Positions 22,529 to 35,030 of a DNA stretch of 64,000 nucleotides are shown here, piece after piece. The position numbers were made by a program, and so were the translations under genes. The notes beneath the pieces are model-generated. The model was given only the letters and a program-made list of their open reading frames with translations, did not search any database and was not told where the DNA came from. Every line of letters begins with the position of its first letter. Within the stretch, counting starts at the first letter, position 1. Origin of the DNA: Mangifera indica (taxonomy: Eukaryota; Streptophyta; Magnoliopsida; Sapindales; Anacardiaceae); the NCBI RefSeq assembly GCF_011075055.1, contig NC_058146.1, positions 12,015,820 through 12,079,819 of the forward strand, in the 5' to 3' direction.

Positions 22529-23589
22529 TCCCCTCCGGGTTGGGAAGGACTTGCCCTCAAGTCCTCAAGGTGGCTATCCTCCATGTATGGTGAAAGATCT
22601 CCAATGTTGAAGGTGGCCGAGACTCCTCCCATTTCATCTGGAAGATTCACCTTGTATGCATTGTCATTCACCCTCTCAAGCACTTCAAATGGTCCATCAG
22701 CCTTGGAGCTAGCTTACTCCTCCTTTTGCTTGGAAATCTCTCTTTTCTCAAATGCACCCAAACCAAGTCACCCGGTTTGAAAATGGATGGCTTCTTATGC
22801 TTGTTGATCTTCCTCTTGTGAGCTTCATTGGCCTTCATGATTTGAAATTTGATGGTTTCATGGAGCTTTTTCATGGCAGCAGCTTTCTCTTTGGCATCCT
22901 TGTGAACTTGCACATCAAGAGGTAAGGAAGTTAGATCCAAAGGAGTTAAGGGATTAAGGCCATAGACTACCTCAAACGGAGAGTGATCGGTTGTTGCACT
23001 TGGACTCCTATTGTAGGAAAATTCAGCTTGAGCAATCTTCAAGTCCCAATCCCTTAAGTGCTTGTTAACCAAAGTCCTCAAGATTGTTCCCAAAGACCTA
23101 TTAATTACTTCGGTTTGACCATCGGTTTGAGGGTGATGAGAGGTGCTAAACATGAGCTTGGTTCCCATTTTGCTCCATAATGTCCTCCAAAAGTGGCTCA
23201 AGAACTTGGTGTCTCGATCCGAAACTATGGTTCTTGGAATTCCACGTAGCTTCACCACTTCCTTGAAGAATAATTTAGCCACCTTGCTAGCATCTTCAGT
23301 CTTGGAATAAGGGATGAAGTGGGCCATTTTAGAGAATCTATCTACTACCACCATTATAGCATCCTTTCCCCTTTGAGTTCTTGGAAGAGCCATAATAAAA
23401 TCCATGCTAAGATCCTCCCATGGCTGCTCCGGAATAGGTAAAGGCATGTAAGGACCAGGTTTGAAATGAGACTTGGACCTTTGACATGTGCCACACCTTG
23501 CAATAATGGCTTGGACGTCACTCACCATCTTAGGCCAATAGAAATGCTCTTTAAGCATGTCTAAGGTCTTATTTATGCCAAAATGACCT
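22529..23589 (-). pseudogene. Gypsy A2 integrase (frameshifted, cut by B)
   Basis: Nearly complete integrase: zinc finger (GHFGINKTLDMLKEHFYW, CGTCQRSK), core with MDFIMALPRTQRGKD, IVSDRDTKF and [10 protein letters not shown] (the D, D and E are all present), and a tail with HKKPSIFKPGDLVWVHLRKE. One lost base near 22700 (in KLAPR) shifts the frame before the GPY/F part (22330-22683). Upstream pol is missing because element B inserted at 23590. Confidence 0.92.
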
Positions 23590-24618
23590 TGGTGCATATT
23601 CAACCAAACATGCAACAAGAAACCAAAAATCAAAAACTGTTTTCACTGTTCATGTGGTATGAGCAGTTTTTTTGTTCTTGCAGTTTAACCAACCAAATCA
23701 ACTCCAAATTGAACCAAATTCATTTCATCATAATCACAACACAACGAACTTTCTTTCAAGCTCTGGACGTACACAATTGGAGTAGATTAAGGCAATCAAA
23801 TTACAAGTAAAATGCAGTGGCAGAAATGGTAATTATGTTGCAACTCTCTGCCATAATCAAGATTAACACACATACACACTCTAATTTGGATTTCTAAGGA
23901 AACATAAAGTGTAACCAAGGCATAAAGGAAAGTTCCACCAACCTTGGGGCCTTCCACCACCAATCTTCCACCAAGAATGATTGGATAAAGGAAATAAGAA
24001 AGAGAGCCAACAAAGCTTCATCAAGTTTTCATTCCAAAAGTAAAAAAACTGCATTTTACAAAGCATAACCACTTTATATGAGAGTAAGTGACGGCAAGAT
24101 ATATGTGTACATAGACTTTTAATAAATTAGTTCACCCTAGCCCTTAATTCACTCTAAACCACACAAAATAAGCCATGCCATACTTTAAATAAATGCAATA
24201 GGACAAAATGTTACTATTATTCCATAAAAAGTAGGCTCTTGTCTTCACCAAAGCTTTCCTTTCATCCAATTTCGTCCAACTCTCCCAATTGGGCTTTGAA
24301 CACCTTTTTGGGCTTCAAAATGGAGTGATGGATGGTTGTAACTTCACTTGGGCTTCTCAAAATGATGCTTGGACGTTTGGACCATTGATGGACTTCAAAA
24401 GTTGCACTTTTGGATCAATTGGAGCAAGCTATTCATTTGGACCTTGGGTGGATGTAATAAGACTATATCCAAAAGTGGTTTTGGGCCAAAATTGAAGGGG
24501 CAATGCTTCCTTTGGCTTAGGATTTGTTGGAACTTCATTCTTCTTGGCTTCAAAGGTTGCATAGAGACTTAAGGATGACTTGGAACCCAAAAATGACAAT
24601 GGAGCCGCATATACATCA
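23590..24618 (-). mobile_element. 3' LTR of gypsy B
   Basis: 1029 bp, TGGTGCATATTC to TACATCA, followed by a polypurine tract (CCTCCCTGGG on plus). The two ends and a block near 23900-23990 resemble the A LTR, but most of the LTR is diverged, so I treat it as a sister family. It splits A2 integrase; the left candidate TSD is GACCT (23585-23589), its partner not found. Confidence 0.85.
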
Positions 24619-26170
24619 TCCTCCCTGGGTTGAGAAGGATTTGCCCTCAAATCTTCAAGATGGCTACCCTCCATTTGCTGACCATTCATAAACAACTCTC
24701 TTTCTTGACTTCTTTTCCCTTAGTAGCTTTATGAACTTGTTGTGGACTAAGAGGAGCTAAAGTGATAGTCTTGCCATTGAATTTAAAGGAATAAGTGTTC
24801 TTCTTGCCATCATGCTTCACTTCCCTATCAAATTGCCATGGTCTTCCCAACAACAAGTGACAAGCATCCATAGGAATCACATCACACAAAATCTCATCAC
24901 TATAATGCTTACCAATGGAGAAGGAAACAAGCACTTGTTTGGCTACTTGGAGGCTGGTCCCATTGCTCAACCATTGGAGCTTGTATGGTTGAGGATGAGG
25001 TATGGTAGGCAATCCAAGTTTTTCCACTAAGGTAGATGAAGCTACATTGTCACAATTTCCACTATCTACAATTAAAGAACACACTTTATCTTCAATGGTG
25101 CACCTTGATTGGAAAATGTGGAGTCTTTGCTCTTCATGAGGAAGAGGCTTGGCATGCAATGCTCTTCAAATCACTAACATCTCTCCTTCATCAGCTCCTT
25201 GTAGAATTTCTTCTTCTTCCTTGTTGGCTTCATCACTTTTATGGCTGGAAACTTCACTTTCTTCTTCTTCTTGAAGAGACTCCTCAATTGCTTGTATCTC
25301 CATCAAGGATAAAACTCTCCTATTAGGGCATTCAGCTTGGAAGTGTCCATAGCCTTGGCATTTAAAGCACTTTTTGTTGGAGAGGTTAGTCTTCACCATA
25401 TTAGGCTTGTCCTTAGTTGGTTCCACCATTTTTTCCTTGCCTTTCTCCTTGGAAGAAGAATCAACAACATTTGTGTAGGATGGGGAACCTTTATGGAAGG
25501 TAGTTCCCTTGGTAAAAGATATGCTTTTGTTAGATAATGTCCCTTTGGAGAATGACTTGGAAACCATGGGCTTCATGGCCTTGTTTTGTTTCTCCACTTT
25601 AATAGCCAACTTACACACATCTTCAAAAGTGCAATATGGTTGCAATTCTACCATATGAGCAATGTCTTGGTTTAAGCCACCAATGAATCTTGCAATGGTT
25701 TGCTCTTTCACTTCCGACAGCTCACTCCTCATTAATAGCTTCTCAAACTCCCTTATGTAATGCTCTACTCCATCACTTCCTTGCTTAAGGGTGTGTAGCT
25801 TGAGGTAAAGATCTTGTTTATGGTTGTCTGGAAGGAATCTTCTCTTCATAAGCTTCTTTAGTTTATCCCAAGATCTCACTCTCTCTTTACCATCCCTTTC
25901 CCTTTGCTTCTTAAGATTTTCCCACCACAAGGATGCATAATCCTTGAATTTCAAGATGGCAAGTTTACATTTCTTCTCATCTGAATAGCCCTTATATTCA
26001 AAAACTCTCTCTATATAGCATGTAACCAATCAACAAAATCATCCGAACTCATGCTCCCTTCGAATTCTGAAATTTCAATCTTTAAACCCCTATCATCATC
26101 CTTTTCTCTCCTAGGTGGCCTCTCTTGCTATTCCTTACTTGAATAATCATGAAGCATCAATTTCTCTCTA
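24619..26170 (-). pseudogene. Gypsy B gag and protease with pol deleted
   Basis: From the right: gag from about 26170 with the charged N-terminal block, core (ERVFEYKGYSDEKKCKL, LWWENLKKQRERDGK), and knuckle CFKCQGYGHFQAECPN. An acidic stretch follows, then protease with LIVDSGNCDNVASS and LLLGRPWQFDREV. At 24677 the protease-RT linker (MFMNGQQ) is fused in frame to the integrase C-terminus (MEGSHLEDLRANPSQP), so RT, RNase H and most of integrase are gone. One nonsense codon (25163-25165) separates gag from protease. The last frame continues into the LTR to 24429. The element would depend on another for movement. Confidence 0.88.
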
Positions 26171-26236
26171 TTATGAACTTGTTGTGGACTAAGAGGAGTT
26201 AAAGTGATAGTCTTACCATTGAATTTAAAGGAGTAA
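26171..26236 (-). pseudogene. Protease fragment at a rearrangement junction
   Basis: 66 bp nearly identical to the B protease end at about 24729-24795 (differing at about three positions) and in the same orientation. It directly abuts B gag N-terminal sequence on its left and the A3 LTR on its right. It is therefore out of order: B's leader and 5' LTR are missing here. Confidence 0.75.
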
Positions 26237-26737
26237 GTGATGTATTTTTGGCCACTTCTCCAACTCTAGCTTCCAAGTCTCTATCAAATCTTCGTTTGGC
26301 TCCAGCCACCATTAAGAATGAGGGAAAAGCTCCATGCAAGTCTTGGAGGAAGAATTGGTGGTGGAAGATGCCAAGGTTGGTGGAACTTTCCTTTATGCCT
26401 TGGTTAATTTTCTTGTTACCCTTGAAATCCAAAGTATGAAGGTGTGAATGTGAGTTGTATGCTTTGGATACTGTTCACAGTGTATGTTTTTGCCATTTTC
26501 AGATTTTGCCAATAAACGTTGAGACAAGCTTTGAATGCCTTGTTGATTGAGTTGTGATTGCTATCATATACCATTAGAAAGCTCTTTGAATGCCTTTTCC
26601 AATGATCTATAATTTGTATGATTAAGAGGTCTTTTGCTTGGTTAAAATTGAAAGACAAAATTGTTGTTGTGCCATATGAACAGTAATTCCAAAATTGAGT
26701 TTGTGTGTTGTTGCATTGTGTTGATGGATATGCACCA
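26237..26737 (+). mobile_element. 5' LTR of gypsy A3, internally deleted
   Basis: TGATGTATTTTTGG to TGCACCA, only 501 bp against about 1.0 kb for the family. The deletion joins the sequence after CATGCAAG (26341) to CTTGGAGGAAGAATTGG and removes the middle, including the TATA-like promoter segment. The primer site follows at 26740. Confidence 0.92.
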
Positions 26738-26739
26738 TT

Positions 26740-26752
26740 TGGTATCAGAGCC
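26740..26752 (+). promoter_or_regulatory. Primer-binding site of A3
   Basis: TGGTATCAGAGCC two bases after the LTR, complementary to the 3' end of plant initiator-Met tRNA. Confidence 0.92.
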
Positions 26753-26958
26753 TAGGGTATTTGTGTGCTTTGTTGACTGATTTCTACCTCCCGGAGCTAC
26801 TGTTCACCGTCGAAGTTACTGTTCACTATAAGTTACTGTTCACAGAACCTAAATTTGCCTTAAACACAAACCTTCCTAAACCTAAACACTTACCAATACT
26901 CACCCCAAGCCATAAACACTTATAACTATTTGCCTTTACCCACTAGCCATTATCAAAA

Positions 26959-29504
26959 ATGTCCCATAAAAGAACTTCATCCTCATCCTCCTCATCTCCT
27001 CATCCTTGGGAATTTGCCCACATGTCACTAAAAGAAGAGGTCAAAGGAGAAATTAAGGCCATTAGGGACCAAATGAATCAAATGATGCAAATGATGAGAG
27101 ACTTGACCCTCACTGAAAGTTGGGCACCCTTATCACAACCCCAAACTTCAACACAAAGCCAAATACCCCCTCCTCCACCTCACCCAACCCAACTACATCA
27201 ACCAAGAAGACATATTAGACCTTCCCCTCCTCCTCCTAGACATCATCGGGAGGAATTGATGCTTCGTGATTATTCAAGTGAGGAAGAGCAAGAGAGGCCA
27301 CCTAGGAGAGAAAAGGATGATGATAGGGGTTTAAGGATTGAAATTTTGGAATTTGAAGGGAGCATGAGTCCGGATGATTTTGTTGATTGGTTACATGCTA
27401 CAGAGAGAGTTTTTGAATATAAGGGCTATTCGGATGAGAAGAAATGTAAGCTTGCCATCTTAAAATTCAAGGATTATGCATCCTTGTGGTGGGAAAATCT
27501 TATGAAGCAAAGGGAAAGGGATGGTAAAGAGAGAGTGAGATCTTGGGAGAAACTAAATAAGCTTATGAAGAGAAGATTCCTCCCAGACAACCATAAACAA
27601 GATCTTTACCTCAAGCAAGGAAGTGATGGAGTAGAGCATTACATAAGGGAGTTTGAGAAGCTATTAATGAGGAGTGAGCTGTCGGAAGTGAAAGAGCAAA
27701 CCATTGCAAGATTCATTGGTGGCTTAAACCAAGACATTGCTCATATGGTAGAATTGCAACCATATTGCACTTTTGAAGATGGTTGTAAGTTGGCTATTAA
27801 GGTGGAGAAGCAAAAGAAGGCCATGAAGTCTACGGTTGCCAAGCCATTTACCAAGGGGACTTTATTCTCCAAAAGTCCTCCTTTCAACAAGGGAACAACC
27901 TTTCAATAGGGTTCCTTATCCAACTATAAGGCTGCCAAAATCACTTCCAAGGAGAAAGGGAAAGAAAATGTGGTAGAACCTAGCAAGAACAAACCAATTA
28001 TGGGAAAACTTGATCTCTTCAATAAAAAGTGTTTCAAATGCCAAGGCTATGGACACTTCCAAGTCGAATGCCCAAATAGAAGAGCTTTGTCATTGATGGA
28101 GATTCAAACTATTGAAGAATCTCTTCAAGAAGATGAAGAAAATGTAGATTATGGCCATGAAGATGGAGCTGCTGAAGAAGAAGAAGAGGAGGTCATGCAA
28201 AGGGCTGATGAAGGGGAGATGTTAGTGATTAGAAGAGCATTACATTCCATGTCCTTTCCACATGAGGAACAAAGGCTCCAAATTTTCCAATCAGGATGCA
28301 CCATTGGAGGCAAGGTGTGTTATTTGATTATAGATAGTGGAAGTTGTGAAAATGTGGCTTCATCTACATTAGTGGAGAAACTTGGATTGTCTACCATACC
28401 TCATCCTCAACCATATAAGCTCCAATGGTTGAGGAATGGGACCAGCCTCCAAGTAGCCAAACAAGTACTTGTTTCCTTCTCCATTGGCAAGCATTACCAA
28501 GATGAGATTGTGTGTGATGTAGTTCCCATGGATGCATGCCATTTGTTGTTAGGGAGACCTTGGCAATTTGATAGAGAAGTAACTCGTGATGGTAAAAAGA
28601 ACACTTATTCCTTCAAATTCAAGGGGAAGACCATTACTTTGCTACCTCTTAGCCCCTAAGAAGCTAATAAGGCTATCAAAAGGAAAGGAGTTAGAAGGGA
28701 GAGTATGTATATGAATGGGCAGCAAGTAGAAAAGGCTCTTTTGAGTTTGCAACCTGTCTTTACATTACTTATACTTGAAGGGGAGATCAAACATGAGAAG
28801 AAGGAAGCCCATCCCTTAGTTCAATCTCTCTTGACCGAATTTGAAGATGTGTTCCCACTAGAGCTTCCATCCGGCTTCCCTCCTATAAGAGGCATTGAGC
28901 ATCAAATTGACTTGGTTCCAGGTAAACCATTGCCTAATAAGCCAGCCTATAGATGCAATCCCATGGAGACTAAAGAGTTGCAAAGGCAAGTGGAAGAATT
29001 GATTGAAAAAGGCTTTGTAAAGCCTAGCATGAGTCCATGTTCCGTTCCAGCCTTATTTGTTCCTAAGAAAGATGGCTCATATAGGATGTGTGTGGATAGT
29101 AAAGCCATTAACAATATAACCATCAAGTATAGGTATCCCATCCCTAGACTTGATGACATGCTTGATGAGTTACATGGTGCTTGTGTCTTTTCCAAAATTG
29201 ATCTAAGGAGTGGCTACCATCAAATAAGGATGAAAGAAGGAGATAAATGGAAGACAACCTTCAAGACTAAGGGAGGCTTATATGAATGGTTGGTTATGCC
29301 TTTTGGCCTTTCAAATGCTCCAAGCACTTTCATGAGGCTTATGAATGTGGTTCTCAAACCTTACATTGGTGCATTTGTTGTTGTTTATTTTGATGACATA
29401 TTAGTATATAGCAAAACTCTTGATGATCATGTCTTGCATTTGAGGAGTGTTTTTGATGTGTTGAGGAAGAATAAGTTATATACAAAAGAAGAGAAGTGTG
29501 AATT
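26959..29504 (+). pseudogene. Gypsy A3 gag, protease and N-terminal RT
   Basis: One polyprotein frame from the ATG at 26959 (MSHKRTSSSSSSS). Gag has a Ser-rich start, a Met-rich helix, a Pro-rich segment, core (WLHATERVFEYKGYS) and knuckle CFKCQGYGHFQVECPN. Protease has LIIDSGSCENVASS. RT runs from [16 protein letters not shown] to [13 protein letters not shown] and stops at KEEKCE, where LINE 2 is joined. Two in-frame nonsense codons, at 27907-27909 and 28657-28659, interrupt an otherwise continuous frame. A 5-codon gap relative to B lies in gag near 27610. The lost RT thumb and RNase H are described under LINE 2. Confidence 0.93.
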
Positions 29505-30130
29505 ACAACACTAGACTTTTGCTGCCACAATGGAAACTACTCTCCTAAAATCCTCTCTCTAAAAATTATGCTCTCCCTTCTCTCTAAAACCTCATACCCC
29601 TCATTCACTTCCTAGTTGTTCAGCCAACCCTCTTCTCAGCTAGGCTGGTGTCCCTTTAGGTAACCAACCTTCGGTCCGGTGACTCCTGGTCACCAGCCTT
29701 CCACCATTCTCTGGTAGTTTCTTTTAACTCTTGGTTCTTCATTCTATGGCATTTGTGTTAGTGGTGCAAGTTTTCGTCTCATTTTGTAGAGCTTTTAAGG
29801 TTTTTTCTTCCGGTTTCAATCTCCTTTCTAGGTTCAGATTATTTCCGTCTCTGTCTCTTCACCGTGGTGTTTTCTTGTTAAGGTGTTGTTGTTTCCTCAT
29901 CCCGCCCTTGAAATTCAAATTTTTGTGCTTTGTTCTTAGTGGTTTACGTTGTGCATTCTAGTTTGGTGCATGCTACTTATTTCATTTCTGTGGCAGTATT
30001 TTCTTTCCTTTTTGGTGATTCATTGGTTGCAGTGCCTTGGTGCAGGCTGCAAGCAATTTTAGAAAGTCTTTCCTTAACCTTTTTACTCCCTTTCTCTCTC
30101 TTTCCTGAAACATCATTGCACCAATCTAGT
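29505..30130 (+). other. LINE 2 5' UTR
   Basis: Non-coding leader, pyrimidine-rich, with ATGCTCTCCCTTCTCTCTAA near 29569 shared with LINEs 1 and 4 and an imperfect CCGGTGAC/GGTCACCAG palindrome at 29676-29696. Confidence 0.75.
29676..29696. repeat. Imperfect palindrome in LINE 2 5' UTR
   Basis: CCGGTGACT and GGTCACCAG around a 3 bp spacer; counterpart of 10430-10451 and 49002-49021. Confidence 0.7.
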
Positions 30131-31475
30131 ATGGCTACTACTAGCTTGGAAAAGCCTCCTGAAGTTGTCCCACCTGTAGCTGAATTATCGGATTATTCTA
30201 GAGAAAGGGAAAAGAAAGTTTCATGGAACTCTCTCTTCTCCCATAAGAATTCCAATGCTAACCTGGAATATTTTGAACCTAAAGGAAGAGATGATATGGG
30301 GTGTGTGTGTGTGTTGCACCTCCTCAAGAAATTGCGAAAGAGGGTGCAATAAAATGGAGAACTTGTGCAATAGGCTTCTTCCTTGGGAAAAGACCACCAT
30401 TCTTGGCTGTCAAGAGAACTCTAGAGAAATTTGGGCTTCTTATGGCCTCACTGAGGTTATGACATCCGGCCAAGGTGTGTTTATTCTTAAGTTCCAAGAC
30501 TTTGATGGAGTTTCTAGAGCGGTGGAAGAGGGACAACTAACCATTGCAGGGCAGCTGTTTCTTGTTAGGAAATGGACCACTAACCTCCCCATGTTGATTA
30601 ATGACGTCAAGAAGGTGGCTACTTGGGTTAGAATGTATGGCATTCCTCTTGAGTTTTGGACTCCAAAAAGCCTTAGCTACATAGCAAGTGCTATTGGAAC
30701 TCCACTTTATGCGGATTCTATCACTGAAGAAGGGACAAGGCTGGATTATGCAAGAATATGCATTGAGATCAAAGTGGATGCTGAATGCCCTGACTCCATT
30801 TGCTTAACATTGTCGAATGGTGAATGTATGGTGATCAATGTAGAATATAGTTGGAAACCTCTAAAATGCAATGTTTGCCAATGTTTTGGACACTCCACAT
30901 CCTACTGTTCTTTTGCTTCAAAGCTAGAAGGCAGCTCATCCTCATGGAAAATTTTGAAGGATAGGGCCGGAACGGTGGTGGCTAAGAAACAAAATGGGAA
31001 AGATAACATAATGCAAGAGGCAAAAGGTTATGACAAGAAGGCAAAAGGCAAAGGGGTGGAGATACAAAAATCGGTGGTAATTACTCATAAGAGTAATAGA
31101 TTCTCGGTGTTAGCTATTAAAGAGTCCCATGAGCAAGACAAAACCAGAATAGTGATGCATGAGAAGGGGAATTTGGAGAGAACCACTGATGAAGTATATA
31201 TGGAAGGAAAGAAAACGGTGAATATAGCCAGCACCTCTAAGACTTGTCAATTCACGGGAGCAAGTGGCAATGTTCTAGAGTGTGATGAAACTCCCATAAG
31301 TGTTGTGGAGGATATGGATAATGAAGCCTCTCCTACAATAGTCCCATTTGGTGGAAAGCTGAAGGTGGATGAGATGGATCTAAGGAAGAAGGATGTTGAT
31401 TTGAAGAGTATGAATTTGGGGAAGAAATTGGCAAAGCTAAAGAAAGCAAATTGCCCTCTCCCATTGTCCAAATGA
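30131..31475 (+). pseudogene. LINE 2 ORF1 (two frameshifts)
   Basis: ORF1 starts at the ATG 30131 (MATTSLEKPPEV). It loses frame at a GT repeat near 30300-30315 (the run is longer than in LINE 5, suggesting slippage) and regains the family frame after a one-base loss near 30431 (EIWASYGL). From there it is open to the stop at 31473-31475: DUF4283-like block (WVRMYGIPLEFWTPK), knuckle CNVCQCFGHSTSYC, and Lys-rich tail. The stop overlaps the ORF2 ATG (ATGA at 31472-31475). Confidence 0.9.
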
Positions 31476-34400
31476 CCAAGTTTGCATGCTGGAATATTAG
31501 GGGCCTTAATGCTCCTATCAAGCAAAGGGAGGTAAGACACTTTATTATGCATAATAACATTGATTTCATGGCTGTGCTGGAGACAAAAGAAGGGAATGAT
31601 AATTTAGCTAGAGTGAATTGTAATATTTGGAAGGATTGGGAGTATGACAACAATAATGATATACACCCTAATGGGAGAATTTGGGTAGGGTGGAATAAGG
31701 AAACCATCAGAATAGACATTAAAGAGAAGAACCCTCAATTCATACATGGGGAGGCTTGGTTAGTTAAGGAGAACGCTCACATGGCTATAACGATAGTTTA
31801 TGGCTTTAACCAACCGCTGGAGAGGAGAAGCCTATGGAAGGAAAAAGTAAAGCACTCAAATCAGATGGGTAGGAAACCGTGGCTAATCATGGGTGACTTC
31901 AATGCGATTAGAGGTCCGAATGAGAAAATATGAGGGGTCCCTTGGGGAGATACGTATTGTGATGATTTAAATAATTATTGTAGAGAGGCAAATCTAGATG
32001 ATCTTCGGTATATGGGAAATCATCTCACTTGGAGCAATTGTAGTGAATGGCAAAGGAGGATAGCTTATAAGTTGGATAGAGCTATTGTAAACGAATATTG
32101 GAAAGATGTTTTTGCCGAATCCTTGGCCAAATTTCTCAACCCTTCTATTTCAGATCATTCCCCATGTATTGTGACTTGTGGGGTTTGTGAAGAGAGGAGG
32201 AAAGTCCCTTTTAAGTTCTACAACATGTGGGCAAACTATAAAAGCTTCCTTAGTATTGTTAGGGAGGTTTGGAAAGGGGATTATGAAGGCAGCCCTATGT
32301 TTAATCTTGTCAACAAACTCAAGAGACTAAAAGGAGAACTAAGAAAGATAAATAGGGATGGTTTTTGGAGAATTTCAGATCAGGTGTTAGAAGCAAAAGA
32401 TAAGCTGGAGAATATTCAAAATAGGCTCCAAAGCAACCCTCTTGATGAAGACTTAGCTAAGGAAGAAAAGGCTTGGATGGAGAATTATAGTAGACTTAGT
32501 GGAGTTGAAGAATCCTTGGCTCGCCAAAAAGCAAACGTCCATTGGCTTCAAGAAGGGGATCAAAACACTAAATACTTCTTCAAATGCATTAAAGCATGAA
32601 GGAGTAGAAATTCTATTAATGGTGTGTGCCTTGAGGATGGGACTTTTGTGAGTGACATGGGAGATGTAAAGAAGGAATTTGTAAGCTATTTCAAGAAGTT
32701 CTCAACTCCACAATTTCTTGCAATTCTAATGTTGAGGAAATTCAAAGGCTGGTTACTTTCTGAATGGAGTATTAAGATAGGGAGAACATGATCAAGGATG
32801 TGGAGGAGGATGAAATCAAATCCATAATATTTGCCATGGACAACAATAAAGCTCCGGGGCTGGATGGATATGGTGCTTTCTTTTTTAAGGCAACTTGGGA
32901 GATTATTGGGAGTGATGTAGTTAAAGCAATAAATCATTTCTTCTCCTCGGGTCATCTCCTTAAAGAGGTAAATTATACCATCCTTGCTCTTGTTCCTAAG
33001 GTTGCTAACTCTTCAATGTGCAAGGACTATAGGCCTATAGCTTGCTGCAATACTATTTACAAATGCATCTCCAAGATCCTTCCCAATCATCTTAAAGTCA
33101 TCCTCCCTAACTTCATTGATAAAGCCCAATGAGCCTTTGTGGGTGGATGGAATATTGGGGAAAACATCATGTTATGTCAAGACCTTATGCATAACTATCA
33201 TAAAGTGAGCAAGGATAAGAAGTGTGCTATGAAGATTGATCTTTTGAAGGCATATGACACAGTACATTAGGATTTCATTCTTGCAATTCTTGGAGCTATT
33301 GGTATTCCAGATAAATTCATAGGCTAGATTAAAAGTTGCATCACTACTCCATCTTTCTCCTTGGTGATTAATGGTGAATTAGTTGGTTTCTTCAAGAGTT
33401 CTCATTGTCTAAGACAAGGGGACCCTATATCCCCTTACCTTCTTGTCATGGCAATGGAAATACTTTCCCATATGCTTGGGGAGCTCAAGAGCAATCCTTC
33501 TTTTGGCCATCATTGGAAATGTAAGAAAAACAATATAACTCACTTATGCTTTGATGATGATCTTATTTTGTTTTGTAGGGCGGATTGTGATTCTATATCC
33601 CTCATGAAAAACTCTCTAATCCTTTTTTATAAATGGTCCGGGCTCCAAATGAATTGTACTAAAAGCAATATCTTCCTTTCCGGAGTTTCCCAAGAGGAGA
33701 AGATTAAGCTCTCAGCTATTATCAATCTGGAGGTGGGAGAATTGCCTTTCAAGTACCTAGGTGTACCAATAACATCTTCAAAACTCAAAAGTAGTGATTG
33801 CAAGCTGTTCATTCATAAGATTGTTGGACGAATTACTTCTTGGCGTAGCAAATTCTTATCTTATGCGGGTAGACTCATTCTTATTAAGGTAGTCCTCTTT
33901 AGCATTCAAGTGTATTTGTCATCTATTTTTATTCTCCCATCAAGCATTCATAAGGAGATAGATGGAATCTTAAGGAATTTCCTTTGGAGTGTTGCTTCCA
34001 TGGATGGTAAAAAAGCCAAAGTTGCTTGGGATGAGGTATGTGTTCCTAAAGTGGAGGGTGGATTAGGTATTATAAGGTGCAAATCTTGGAATAAAGCTGC
34101 AATTATAAAGAATATGTGGAAGATCCTTCTTGACAAAAGGAATTCACTTTGGGTGGAATGGGTTCAGACCAACAAGCTTAGAGGTAAATGTTTTTGGGAA
34201 ATAAAACCTAATGGTGAGAGTTCTTGGGTTTGGAGAAAGATTCTAGGCCTAAGGGAACTTATGAAGACCAAGTTTAAGAAGATCATTGGCAATGGGGAAA
34301 ACACTTTTCTTTGGCATGACAATTGGCACCCCTATGGACCGTTGTTAGATAAATATGGATCTCGGGTTATCTATGATTCGGGTATCCCTAAGCATGCACT

Positions 34401-35030
34401 AGTAAAGGAAGTAATTGATGGGCATAGTTGGAAATGGCCAGCGGCAAACTCATGTCACCTTATGGAGATAAAGGAAGCTCTTCCTTGCTGCCCAATGGGA
34501 GGTGAGGACTCTCTAATTTGGTCCCCTAAATCTAATGGCATATTTTTTATCAAATCGGTTTAGGAGGTAATTCGAAGTAGGAGAGAAAAGGTTACTTGGC
34601 ACACCTTGTTTGGTTCAAAAGGCATTTTCTAAGACATTCATGGCTGTCCTTTCTTTGTTTTCACTCTTTGGGTTATCCTTCATTACTATAGTTTTTTTAG
34701 CTGTATTTTCTGTTTTTTTGTTCTCTTTGCCTTAGTTCTTCGTTTTTCTTTCATTGATCTTTGTCATTATCTCTCCAGTTTGCTTTTCTCCAGTGATAAA
34801 CTTGGTTTTCCAGGTTTGCTTTTATTCCCTCCTTCTTGTTCTTGGCGGTTTTGCTTAAACTTCCTCTCAAATTCAAAATTTCCAGTTTCTCTTTCTTCCT
34901 TTGTGTTCTTTCCCTTTTGGTGTATACAGCAAACCCCCTTTTCCCTTTTTCAGAGCTGTTTTTTCCATTTTGGAGGGCTTTGTCTGCTGAGCCTTTCTTT
35001 TGCTGTTTCTTTCCGTTTTTGGCTTTCCTC

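Noticed and set aside
26959..27909. Ser-rich frame (MSHKRTSSSSSSS) as an SR-type host protein
   Set aside because: It is the start of gypsy A gag; the retrotransposon gag core and CCHC knuckle follow in the same frame, and A4 has the same start.
34836..35030. Extension of LINE 3 ORF1 upstream of ATG 35031
   Set aside because: The frame is open but lacks an ATG; the hydrophobic translation is a chance reading of the pyrimidine-rich leader.
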